Of a stretch of 64,000 nt of DNA, positions 11,801 through 22,584 are shown piece by piece. The stretch lies in NCBI GenBank assembly GCA_022885665.1, contig JAGQDJ010000197.1, positions 1 to 64,000 on the forward strand, written 5' to 3'. Source of the stretch: Triops longicaudatus (lineage: Eukaryota; Arthropoda; Branchiopoda; Notostraca; Triopsidae). A program made the translations under genes and the position numbers. Position 1 is the first letter of the stretch, and the number at the start of each line of letters is the position of its first letter. The notes under the pieces were generated by a model. It was not told where the DNA came from. It did not search any database and saw nothing but the letters and a program-made list of their open reading frames with translations.

Positions 11801-14800
11801 AGTTTACCGGGAGTGTTAGCTTTTCGCTCCGGTTCGAGAAACTCCAGAAAATCTTGCATTATATTGTTAAAGTTGGTATCGCCCAAAGTATTCGTTGGGC
11901 TGTCGAGAAGCTCCGGCGGGGGAGGAGGCAAGGGCAAATCATCATCTTGTGCTACAGTGGAAGACACGGCGTGGTTATCGGCACGCAAAGGCACAGGCGA
12001 GGCAGCTTTGTACGGCTTGGGCAGCAACGCCGGAGGAATCTTGCGCCCCGTGGACGGAGAATTGGCATTCTTATCCGCTGGCATGAACGTGGCTGCTTTG
12101 TCTTCCAATATTTTGTTCAACTGAGGCGGTGGTGCGGGCAAAGTGCCAGTACTGGGACGTCGGAGTTGGGATTTTTCATCCAAACCCATGACAGAAAGGA
12201 AAAAGTCGACGTCTTTGCTGTCACCACCCAAGTCTGCTCGTAAGTTTTCGTACGCCGATTTCGGAGGCTGGGCGGACGGTTTTTGTTGAGCTTGAATCGG
12301 AAGAGACGTTGGGACGGGCTGGGACGGAGGAGCGACAACCGCAGGATTGGAATGCGGGGTCTTGACAGGAGGACAGGCTTGAATGAGGCCTTGACCGACA
12401 GCGAATTTCTTAACGTTGTCCACATACTGATGCATGCGCTCTACTTCTTTATCCGATAAAGACGTGCAATATGCCGGATCCAAATCGTGGGCAGGAAGTT
12501 GGCGGTCCAAAGCTCGTTTGCGGTTTACCGCGCCCTCACTACCCTTAATGGGTCGCGATTCTTCGGGAAGTTGCTCCAAATACTTGACCGCCTAACAACC
12601 AAATATTATTCGTAGTAGTTTTTATTGAATCTTTATTATTTTCTTAATAAATTGCTGTTAATAAATTATTCCCTATTAGTTATATTTTTAATAATTATAA
12701 TCACAATGCTACTATTGTAATTCAACAATATGATTATGATACTCTAAAAATTGCAATTGTTGCAACCTACTAACTTGGCTATTACTACAGCTTTTAAGGT
12801 AATTATATTAAACTTCAAATGAAGATAGTTCCAGTATGAACACAATAATAATAATGATGATAATAATAATAATAATGTATAAATTTACTTTAAAAAGTCT
12901 TAATTCACACGACATACGTTCAGTACTTAAAAACAGGAGTACAAACATTTTATTTGGCTCAGTTTAAACTAGATCTATAATACAAATTAGTATGTATGCA
13001 TTACTATTTTGAAACAATTATAGTAATTTTACGTAATAATCATCTTTTACAGAAGAAAATAATATAGATAATACATGTGGGTAGACATGGAAGGATTAAA
13101 AAAATAAAAAATTTATGATTGAGATTATGAGGATTAGAGTACCAATTCGGTGTCAGCAGTTGGCGGGACCCATTCCAAGGCTAGATTTGGGTTGGCAGCC
13201 TTGGGAGGGGCGGTTTTGGGCAAACTGGGAGGGAGCTTGCAGAAAGCTGTGGTCGCTGGGGTGACTGGACTGGGACACTCCACATCGAAGAGTTTTCCGA
13301 TACGCAACGAGCCAGGATCCATTCCTCCTTCGCTTCCCGTAGGAAGCTCCTGATGTTCAGCCTTACTGCATTGGCAATTCCGGCAGATTTTCCGCCAGAA
13401 ATGCAAATCCAAACCGGGACATTTGGGACCGCACTTCAGACATCCGGCGCCAGCACCCAGCTCGTGCGCAATTCGTGGTTGCTGGAATGAGATAAATTAA
13501 TTATTTATACGCACTTACGCTCATATTAAAATCGTAAGTCTTCCTCATGGTGTGTCGACCTCAAAAAATATCAGATAAACAAGTTAAAATATTTTGCGAT
13601 TAAGTAGAACAACGTGAGATAAGCAATGTCGCAATGAAGCAGCTGACCTAATGGACCGCTTTTGCGTCAAAATTGCGTCACAGTTTACCTTTACTGTGTT
13701 TCCGTCCGTTTGTTTCGGTTTTGGGCGTCTCTACTATGAAAACTTAAACGTAATTTTAAAAACCTAGCTTAATCTACCTTAAACCTTAAACTAAACCTAC
13801 TACCAGACCAAGGGGCGTATAACAGAAAATACCCTATGCTTATTAACGAATCGCACGAGCGTGGAAATTACATTACAAAGGCAATTTAGTATAATTTCAT
13901 CAAACCGACGTAATTTTGCAGTATTAAAAAAAAATCAGTTGCTCTCGCTTTTTTACTGATCTTCACAGCGTAGACCGGATGTTCTTAGTATTTAGCTGGG
14001 TTCTTAGTATTTAAGAACACTGTTTACGATCCCAAACAGTGTTTACGACAAAGTTAGAGAAATACACGGATTGCCCTCGTTTTTCTTACGCAAATTTCTA
14101 TAAGAGGGGAAGAAACAGTCCAAAACAAAAGTAGTGTATCGGCGGTCTTAAGAAAATTTGTCCCGAAACTACTGCAAAAACACAAAACACGCCAAAAATT
14201 TGTTTTCAAAGTTAAATTACAAAGTTACACGAAAGTTCTCAAAATTAAACCTGTTGACTGAATTTCTCATGGGAGTAAATAAGAGAATGACAGTAAATAA
14301 AAACACCAGAAGCTCGGGGTACTTGCCAATAAAGTATCAAGGGAATTTTGTCAGAGAAACTACTGGCCACTTAAAACTCATCTCAACAGCAACTTATTTT
14401 CCAAACCGTCTGGTAATAATCTGGCTTCCTTTCTTGTTCCAGTGCAGTTTGGACAAATCAGTCGCAGCTCTAATCTTGTGGAATGCTTTCTTGTCACATT
14501 TTCTGGAGATGCATAATAGTGTCTGTTGCAATCACCTGATAAGATTAATTGACACTCCAAAAGAATGCTACAAAGGCACAGAAAAATACGCCAGACAACA
14601 GCAGTCTTCTGCCAAATTTGGAAAAGGATACGCCCAAGGCTGATGGCCAGTCTCACGTTTAGGGACGGATATCATATGTAAACAGGTTTCCCTTTCTGTG
14701 TAGTAACTTCCAAGCTTTTGTTGGCAAAATACACTTCAGCGCGACTGAATACATTAATCTGTCTATTAACTGTGATAGCCATCTTCTTTGGCCTCGCATT

Positions 14801-14984
14801 AAGGTGATTGCATTCACTGATTGATGAGTCAGTGTGACACAGCTAAAATACCGGCGTTTAAGTACTGTGAAACTTTCCCCTCTGTAACACAAGGAATCAG
14901 CATGAGAATGGAACATTTAAAAAATACCTGTCGTTTTCGATTTTCATAATCAAGCACACCATATCCTGAGACTTGTGTGGCCAT
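8820..14984 (-). CDS. Tes: Testin: PET domain and three LIM domains
   Basis: Five exons: 14984-14928, 13481-13143, 12591-11359, 11265-11161 and 9161-8820. All introns are phase 0; total 691 residues. The N-terminus has the testin Cys-rich block (CLKCGPKCPG, LHFWRKICRNCQC, about 33-60). Next comes an EWVPP segment, then the PET domain (GSEGAVNRKRALDRQLPAHD, about 150-200). A long Pro/Ser-rich linker follows. LIM1 (about 505-575, CRGC, FAERAG, CWHPQCF), LIM2 (CDELIFAREYTEAEG, CCLRC) and LIM3 (CKGCGQAI, ending CSRTC) fill the C-terminus. Vertebrate testin is a focal-adhesion and actin scaffold that binds zyxin, VASP and Mena. The linker here is roughly 300 residues, far longer than in vertebrate testin (about 421 residues in total). 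The 19-codon first exon is the least certain part; it fits in phase and position. Confidence 0.92.
9162..11160 (-). other. Testin intron 4
   Basis: About 2.0 kb of AT-rich sequence between the exon ending KACDE and the last LIM exon. It includes a short GT run near 10203 and scattered short ORFs. I see no conserved coding sequence. Confidence 0.6.
12844..12876. repeat. (AAT)n/(GAT)n microsatellite
   Basis: An imperfect trinucleotide run of AATAATAAT with GATGAT interruptions in testin intron 2 (12592-13142). Confidence 0.8.
13482..14927 (-). other. Testin intron 1
   Basis: About 1.4 kb. A plus-strand open frame at 14158-14643 is long for noise, but it is Lys/Asn/Thr-rich, has no recognisable domain and lies inside this intron. 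I treat it as chance. Confidence 0.5.
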
Positions 14985-16452
14985 TTTTCACCTCTTGCTC
15001 TTTATTTCCGCAAACGCGTGAAAGGTTATCGCAGTGGGTATTAGGAATAAGCACAAAAAGGCAACAAGTGGTTTTGATCCTTCGCAGTTTTTTAAGGCAC
15101 GCACATGAGTCACCTACTTACACACTGGATATTATCGTCTGGCCCCAAACAAGTTGGAGATGAGTGCCTGCACCTTCAAACTTCGTTTTACCCAAGTGTC
15201 GACTGGCATAAACAGGCTCAATTTACATGCAACTATTTTCTACATTCCCCTTCGTCTGACACCGCCCTTCCTTCGGCGCGCTTCAGCGAGCCTATAGTGA
15301 AGGGGGAGGGACTAAAGGGCCAAAAGCCACGCCACCGCGGCGGCTAATTCTACAGGAATGCTTCTTCAATGACGTCACCTCTCCCAAGGACCCCGCTCTC
15401 TACTTTTTTCTTTTCCGGGAGGAATATCCGGTAACGTTTACAGTAGAGGGGAGAAATCCCAACGGAAGAAAAAGACTGCCTAATGAAGCACGTAACATAA
15501 ACAAAGAGGATACGGTTAGGAAATGTGTAAGTTATACTGTTCAATTTGTCACTTGAGGGCACGTTTATTTGGTTAAAACTGAATGTGTGAGTTCTGGTAC
15601 ATTTATATACAAGATTATGCTGTTTATAAAGTTGCGCAATGACTTAAATGTGGAAGTAAGCCTGCTGCAAGAGTAGAAGAGGCGTAATTATCAAGTAGTG
15701 TACCATTAAAAAGTCGAAATCACTGTAGGCATAGCCTAATGAATATTACATTTATCGAAAAAAACAACATTGTATCATCATTAACGAAAAAGAAAAACCT
15801 GAAAAATTTGAAGATATCGCTTTACAGTTTTATAGGCATTGTAGATAATTTGTCGACTTGTTACAGACTTTTCAGTGATAAAATGTAAAACGGCGGCGGA
15901 TGTGGTGGGATTTTTTGCTTCAAATCAGCTTCTCCTTAAGGGTCCGCTAGATGTCGTCCATTACGGTCACATGTCTGTATGGGTCAACAGTGTCGGGCAA
16001 TTAATACCTGACCCATTTATTATGCGCACATTTTAACATGCAAAAGCCCTTAGGATCAGTGGGATCGCTTGACCACCTTGTACTATCTTTCCCGGATAAA
16101 CGCTGTCTCTAACTGTCACAATTACCCTTTGGTGGTGAAAATTCGGAAACACTGAAAATTTGCCGTGAAAAGTCTCTTAGTTTCAAGTTTTCATTGCCAC
16201 GAAATTTTAGAACAAGAGCTTGGTATCCTAAGAATGCCTACACATCACTGAATCCGATGACATCTAGTTTTTTTTCAGTAAGTAAGCCGAAAGTTGCATG
16301 ACACTTAAAAGCAGTGGTCGAAATTTCAAGATGTATTCAAATTCTGGAAATCCATCTTTCACAAATATATAACGAAAAATTTTTAATTGTCTTAAAAGCT
16401 TTGTATTTCGCTGGAAATATCACAGTAATTTATAAAATTGTTTGAAATACAA
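14985..16452. other. Intergenic gap upstream of testin
   Basis: Contains the likely testin promoter and, beyond it, the 3' flank of the sulfotransferase pseudogene. I found no coding exon or RNA gene by eye. Confidence 0.4.
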
Positions 16453-18350
16453 TCAAACTACAGCGTTGTTAACAACTATATCTCTATAAGAGTATAGGAC
16501 ATGTTCAACCTTTCCCAGCGGTGCGTATCCAGCCCGCAGCAATGTATCGTTGCTATTGTAGTCAAACATTTCAAAAGGTAAATGAAAGCGCTGATACACC
16601 CGTACTATCAGGTCTCGTGGCAATGTGGCGTATAACTGACGAGGTTCAGTGTCTTGATTCGAAGGACCTTTCTTGTTTAGCCAAGGGATTGGAAACCGTT
16701 CATCTAGACCAGTCCGTTGCTAAATGTACTGTTCAGACAAGAAATTTGTCAAAACTTTTGTGAATTGGAGATAATTATTCTAATCACCGTAAAATCATCT
16801 TTCGATGTCTCAGTTTTACCAATCACATCATAAGGAATGTGACAAGGTGACCATCGTCGCCAATACGGTGTCCAGTGGCCTTCCATTGTACTAAAGCCTG
16901 AAATAAGTCCCGCATTACTTCCACAGTTTCATGGTAACTTCTGCTTCTTTTCGTTAACTTGAAGATCTGTCGAGAGAATGAATTCTAAAAATTCTTCAAA
17001 TGTGGCAGCATCTGCTAAAATTTCGTTTTTATTTAGAGAGTACCGCATTTTATTTTTCATTTTGACACTTTCCCAACGGTCGAGCAATTGTGCAACGCTG
17101 GCCATACTTTCTTTAAAGTTTTTCTCGTTCACTGTTTGCCGCTTGCGCCTTAAAGATTTTTTTTTGCTCCGTTAATGAGATTTAAAGACCGCGATGTCAC
17201 AATGGCTTGGGCAATTTTCTTAGCCTTAACAAAGTAAATATTCATTTTACGGCCAATATCGAACACTTTCCCCATATAAGCCGAAAGGAGTCGATCCATC
17301 GGATGACGGACGAACATGAACTTGAAGTACATTTAATTAGCGAACTTAAATTCTTCTACAGACTTTAATCAGCAATTAATTTAGGTATATTTGTATATCT
17401 TTCTAAGAACAATTGACAAAACTCACTTTAGGCAGCAAGGGATGTGAATCTCTTCTTTGAATAAATGAATCCCCATCTTCGATATTTCCTCTGCCAATAG
17501 GAAAGACAATACCACTGAAGATGAAGCGACTTTGGGTTGGTTGCAAGCCATGATCGAAGAAGATCAGAGAAGAAAGGCATGGAGATGATTCGGCCTCTCA
17601 ATAGGTGGTTATTTGGAAAATCACAAACATTGATATTCACATTTTATGGTTTAAAAAATGTTTGTCAATATCAAAGACCCAAAAAAAGACGACCTAATTA
17701 ACTACACAGTACCGTATTGAGCAACAATAAAAGTTTCAGAATTTATTGCAGTATTTCGCCGCATTTTAAATATTCCTTAATTTACTGTAGTGAGTTACGT
17801 AATATTAACGAACCACGAGCGTAAGCTTAAGTAATTTTTACTCAACATATTTAAAAGGGAAAATCGCGCTATCGTATTTAAAAGTCGCATACCTTCGTCT
17901 ATATAAGGATACGAGGGAAGTTTCTTAGTTGCTTCTAGGTTCAACTGTCCCCCGGTTTTAATTCCGTATTTCCCGCAAGCATGTTGAATACGATCTTTAC
18001 GCTGCGCATACAGTAACTCTTGATTTTCCATCCATTCGACTGATTCTTTCACTGGTTATTTCGAAGTTGATACCAAGCACAGATTCTGTCGTTATGTTGA
18101 ACTTTGCGGTAATAAAATCCGTGTAGTTACAATCGTTACATTGGTTTGTTCGTTGCTCAGGAAGTACATACAATTCTGTGGCAAGTTCATTTTGATAACG
18201 ACCAGATTTGTTCAGAATTACAGCAAACTCAAAATGAACATTTGCTTTGTAAATTGACGCAAGAAGCTTGCCTAGTGTCACTGCGCACAAAAATACCACC
18301 AAAACTCGCTTCACTGACACTTTCTCTTATTTGCGAAAATGTTGCACCAT
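16453..18350 (-). pseudogene. Carbohydrate sulfotransferase (CHST, sulfotransfer_2 type), decayed but intron-bearing
   Basis: Pieces of a type II Golgi carbohydrate sulfotransferase appear in order on the minus strand. They are: a signal anchor (VLVVFLCAVTLGKLLASIY, near 18300); a stem and RKDRIQHACGKYGI (near 18000); the 5'-phosphosulfate motif PKVASSS (near 17525); the 3'-phosphate motif FKFMFVRHPMDRLLSAY (near 17300); TFEEFLEFIL (near 17000); HWTPYWRRWSPCHIPYDVIGK (near 16850, two-frame junction through a short intron); and the C-terminal FEMFDYNSNDTLL ending at 16453. Several breaks spoil it. Frames change just before PKVASSS without an acceptor (near 17540). TAA at 17333-17335 lies in frame directly before MYFKFMFVRHP. 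The frame shifts at a nine-A run (17157-17165). Other frame changes can be explained by short GT-AG introns. Retained introns mean it is not a processed copy. Sequencing error at one site is possible but not likely at all three. Confidence 0.72.
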
Positions 18351-19070
18351 GGCTTTTGCTCCTTTTTTAACCTATTTCGCACAACTTGCTACCAGTGCTG
18401 ATAATTTCCTTCTACGTCGGACTGAAACTGTTCTTGGCCATCATGGACTGAGGCAAGGTTAGTCTTCGGTAAGATGCTCCTTCCGTCGCAGACAAGTCAC
18501 AGAAAAACAGTTTGGCGTAGGCAACTTGTTTTACTTCCCAAGATTTTACAGTGTTAAAGCAACCACTCATTGACCTCTAGTTTGGAGAATACCACTGTAT
18601 TGTAAATACGAACGTTTTAAGTAATGCACGTAGACTGAGTAGAGTTCACTAGGGTTCTACATGGATAAGAAAAGGACATTTTCTTACATATAGCAATAGA
18701 GCTTTCATACATTGTATTTTACATTGTTTTACATTGTATTTCTTGCATCCATATTTGTAAGTATTAGTGGTTACGTGGCACGAGTTTTTAAAAATTAATT
18801 CATATAAAATAACAGAATGTTAAGGCATCGTTCCAACTGATTTCATAAAAAGAAGTGCAACTCTAATGGTAACTCGTTTTCACAGCTACCTCTTAGTGCA
18901 TCATATTGGATCTTTGCTAGTTTGCTTTTAGTAAGAAAACGGTTCAGTCAACATTTCTCTATCTTCGTCAACCATTCTCGCGTTGTTATTATAACTGAGA
19001 CTAGGCAAACCGAAGGTTCAAGGTCAGCCGTGACAGTGCCGTTGTTTCACAAGATGAAATTTGGGTTATG
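18351..19070. other. Intergenic gap
   Basis: AT-rich, with a few short tandem copies of ACATTGTATTT-like words near 18710-18745. Nothing else is recognised. Confidence 0.4.
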
Positions 19071-19452
19071 ACCGAAAGAATCAAGTCCCGAAGATAGGCG
19101 GTTGAAATGAGATTCTTACGAAGAGTTGCAGGTGTTACCCACAAGGATAGAACGATGAACGGCGACATTAAGGAATCTCTTCGTATAGAGCCGCCCCCCT
19201 GAAAATCGAGAAGTCTCAGTTACGCTGGCTAGGGCATGTACAGAGCATGTCTGCTGGAAGACTGCCGAGGAAGATGTTCCAAACCAAGTACAAAGTACTA
19301 CCAGTAGGTAGGCCTCGTACAAGGTGGCAAGACTATTCTGTCAACCTTTGTTTCGTTAGGCCCGGTATGCCACCCTCTGAGCTGATGTCCGTAACCCAAG
19401 ATAGGGCTCATTGGAGGGCATTCCTAAACTTGTTGGAGCCACAACCACAGTA
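19071..19452 (+). mobile_element. Decayed non-LTR retrotransposon (LINE) C-terminal fragment
   Basis: The translation carries the well-known tail of LINE open reading frames: EMRFLRRVAGVT, then SQLRWLGHVQSMSAGRLPRK, then VGRPRTRWQDY and DRAHWRAFL. The fragment is broken by an in-frame stop just upstream of EMRFLRR and by a frame change at a C run near 19194-19199. No endonuclease or reverse-transcriptase core is seen in the window, so this is a 5'-truncated, inactive copy. The clade cannot be fixed by eye. Confidence 0.8.
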
Positions 19453-19956
19453 ATAGGAATTGTGGCTTGGAAAATGTATGCATGTATATTTATTGAATCA
19501 CACAGATTGACTGCAATGCCAATTACGTATTGTTGTGTACAGCACAATGAGAAGTCTCTATGCAGCAGTTGGCGAGTGGTGTTACACTCCATCCCTGATG
19601 CTCCGTTTCCCATAAGAACGGCTTCAGCAATAGAAGATTTCATCGTTAACCTGCAGCGTTCCCTTTGCCAGTTGGCTCGAACCTTTTTGTTTAAAAGTTT
19701 ACTCGTTATTTTGAACAACTACATTCGCTATCAAACGATAACGACGTATTTAACACTTGTAGAAGTATTTCATATATTCCTCCTGTCAAGACGTGGTTAT
19801 TGACCTTGTAGCCACATGTTGTTAATGCTGTAGTCTAACATTTCAAAGTCCAAACGGAAACATTAACGCTTTTATATATGCGTGTATACATTTTTAACTT
19901 TCCTTTACAAAAACGCTTAAGAAACTGGAATAAAACATTTAAAATTGGGAACTCGG

Positions 19957-19990
19957 AAACAACAATCACGTGTTATCGTGATTGTTGTTT
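19957..19990. repeat. Perfect 14-bp inverted repeat with 6-nt loop
   Basis: AAACAACAATCACG (19957-19970) is followed by TGTTAT and then its exact reverse complement CGTGATTGTTGTTT (19977-19990). It covers the last codons and stop of the minus-strand 3-beta-HSD-like gene, so its mRNA could fold a strong hairpin at the end of the coding region. Confidence 0.9.
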
Positions 19991-21629
19991 GTGACTCTAC
20001 CACCAAGTGACACTTGCGCGTAATAACGTCGACTTTTTGCAAAGGCAGCGTCGAAAGCAAAGAGAGGCTTGTAGCCTAGGATCATGTCAGCTCGAAAGCG
20101 GCTGAAGCTGTATACGCTGCAAATGTAATGCAAAATGGCAGCAGGCGGGAAAGGGATTTTGAGCGTGAACAAAGGGCGGAGCAAACGAGACACGATTTGC
20201 AAGAACATTAATAACAGGAACGTCACATAGTAAGGTAACCACGTTTTAGACAACTGAAAGCCTCTGTCTTTAAGAAACGGTTCCAGAAAACTAAAGTGGC
20301 AGTCAAGGGGAGTGTCATCCGTAATGAAGAAAAAGTTCCCGCCCACATCTTCCGTCTTGAGCTTGTTTTTAGCTTGGACATGAGCGTACGCTGCGTTTCC
20401 TTTGCAACAAAAGTTTTTGAAATACTTTGGTAACTCTTAAAATAAATAAGTACAATATTTGTCTGCAGTTGAAAGAACTTACCCACATAAGTGGTTTGAA
20501 ATCGCTGGGCAAATTCATGCCCGACGCGGTAAAGAATACCTCCGCAATCGCGAGCGATTTGCAATGACTCGGTAACGAAATATGGGTCCAATTCTCCGTA
20601 CAGAAGGGTGAGCCGAAGAATTACAGTCTTAAGCCTTTTTTCACCTATACTCCCCAAGAAAGAAAATGTAGAAAACAACATCTATTATTAGAATTTTACT
20701 GCAGATTCCAGAGCGTTAATCGAGTTGTACTTTGTTCATGAAGTAATCGACCAGTGAGTAATTGAATATCTTGGATAACACTCGTGCATGTACGCTACAG
20801 GATACGGTACTAGTTTTTCCGTTTCGCATTTGCACCTGAATACTCAAAACCGATCTTAATAACTCTCTTACCCTTTGCCAACGTTCTTCCATTAGCTTCC
20901 TTCACAAGTCTCTCAGCTTTTAGCTTCGAACCCGCTAAAGCTGGAAGAAGTAATTGATGGGGCGATAGTGGGGTGCATTCTGGTTCTTTCGCTTGGGACA
21001 CTGGTCCCCTTTTAGGAATGCAGACATCTACCGTAGACGTAAAAACCAATTGTGGCACGTTGAACTTCAAGCAAGCGTGAATTATACTTCGGGTACCTTC
21101 AAAATATACGCAGATTCTTATTTTCCGCTCTGTTACCGCTGATTTAAAATATATCTACGAAATCATCTACTTCAATATTTCACCTTCTACATTGACTCTT
21201 TCAGCTTCACTTAGCCGTGGTTGATTACGAAATCCAGTGGCCGCTGCCGAGTGAATCACACACGAAACGCCTTTAAATACTTCTTCCAACGTTTCTGCGT
21301 TGTTTACATCTCCCACGAAACCACGGATAGGCTTACTTTCTTTGAAACCTACCCCAAGACCTCGTACAGTAATTCTTCCCTTTCTCTAATCCTTACACAA
21401 CTCACCAAGCTGATTAACGAAGGGTCGAAGGTCAAGGATACGGATCTCTTTAGTCGCTGGATCTGCGCACAAATGCTGCACGATGTGTTGACCCAGGAAT
21501 CCGGATCCGCCTTTTAGGATTTTTTTCAGATAAAAATTATAAATTCACTTACAGTATAAGAAGTTAAAATAAATGCGTGTAGTACAACTACATACCTGTG
21601 ACAAGTACGACGTCACTTTCTTCGCCCAT
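19966..21629 (-). CDS. 3-beta-hydroxysteroid dehydrogenase-like SDR protein, catalytic Tyr replaced
   Basis: Six exons: 21629-21596, 21510-21406, 21360-21184, 21096-20872, 20644-20483 and 20399-19966. Every intron is phase 1; total 378 residues, close to human HSD3B1 (373). The N-terminus has the Rossmann motif VLVTGGSGFLGQHIV. Further on are FVGDVNN, HSAAATG, VPQLVFTSTVDV, RLTLLYGELDP, YVGN/AAYAHV and NFFFITDDTP, all as in 3-beta-HSD. A hydrophobic stretch (YVTFLLLMFLQIVSRLL) near residue 285 suggests membrane association. Enzymes of this family oxidise a 3-beta-hydroxyl group and may shift the steroid double bond, using NAD+. The YxxxK site reads LAGSK: Leu159 (20936-20938) where Tyr is expected, with Lys163 kept. 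This suggests loss of activity or altered chemistry. One intron is only 45 bp (21361-21405). Confidence 0.9.
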
Positions 21630-22584
21630 GCTGGATGACTGCACAATTAAAACAAACGCTTATCGTTTCCCAAGCTTCACGTGACAACGTAAACTAACTC
21701 CAGGGCAGTCAGCCAAATTTCTTATGATAGTGATATCGTAACTTCTCGTGTTTCTCCCTCGCTATCTGGATTCAAACAACGAACTAACTTGCCCGGCACG
21801 TTTCACTCCCTAATCTTCCTTATGGCACATGTCAACTGAACCATCACATGCTAAATTTGGGGATAAAAATCCGCTAAACCGGAATAGAAACCGCTAAAAC
21901 CGGAATTACCATTCTTCAAACGAGTAATTACTGCGTGGCTTCCAGCACTTCACAACCACAGCCTTCCAAGGCTATCTATTAAGAAGTAATTCCTGGCCAA
22001 GTTTTCCGCAAACCTAGGCACGCCAAACAGCCAACGTACTCCCTTTTAATCACTCGACCACCTGTAAAGGGAATTTCCCTAATCTTATTAAGCAAGAGTT
22101 GCTAAAAATGAGAAAGGACACAGGAGAGAACAACTGCAACCACCACAGGAGAAACATTGCAACATGTTTATTCTGGGTAAGTTCATACAAGAGGTCTGTC
22201 TTTTGTTTTTGCTCTCGCTATTTGTTTTTGGTTTACCCATGTACAAATTTCGGTTTTCAACATTATTCAGCTGAGCATCACGTGGTAGTCATTTTAGACA
22301 AAAAAATGAAAAAAAATCTATCAGGGGCTAAGAACATAATAAAAAAAAGTAACAACTGGGGATGGGGACACATTTATTTAAAAACAGTTGAAGCAAAAAA
22401 AGACAATAAGAGCAGCGTGGGTGATGATTACTGTAAAATTTACACTAAACTTCCCCGCGGTCATAAAGGAATTTATATACATTTAACTATTAATTTTTTT
22501 TCGCCTTTTTAGATCACGTTTTAAACCGAAACGCTTGATTATATATAAACCTTAGTTGAGGTTTTTTGGACACAAATCATATGT
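21630..22584. other. Intergenic gap
   Basis: Between the 5' end of the 3-beta-HSD-like gene and the 3' end of SMRTER. It should hold the SMRTER 3' UTR and the dehydrogenase promoter. A Lys-rich plus-strand open frame at 22099-22512 looks like chance. Confidence 0.4.

Noticed and set aside
14158..14643. Plus-strand ORF of 161 codons
   Set aside because: It lies in testin intron 1, starts at a non-ATG-like position in an AT-rich stretch, is rich in Lys/Asn/Thr and has no recognisable domain.
17997..18120. Frame change in the sulfotransferase stem counted as a lesion
   Set aside because: A GT-AG intron (donor GTAACG after the NQ codons, acceptor ATAACCAG) of about 95 bp explains it, so it is not needed as evidence for a pseudogene.
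22099..22512. Plus-strand ORF of 137 codons
   Set aside because: Lys/Asn-rich with simple runs, in the SMRTER 3' flank; no motif and no splice context.
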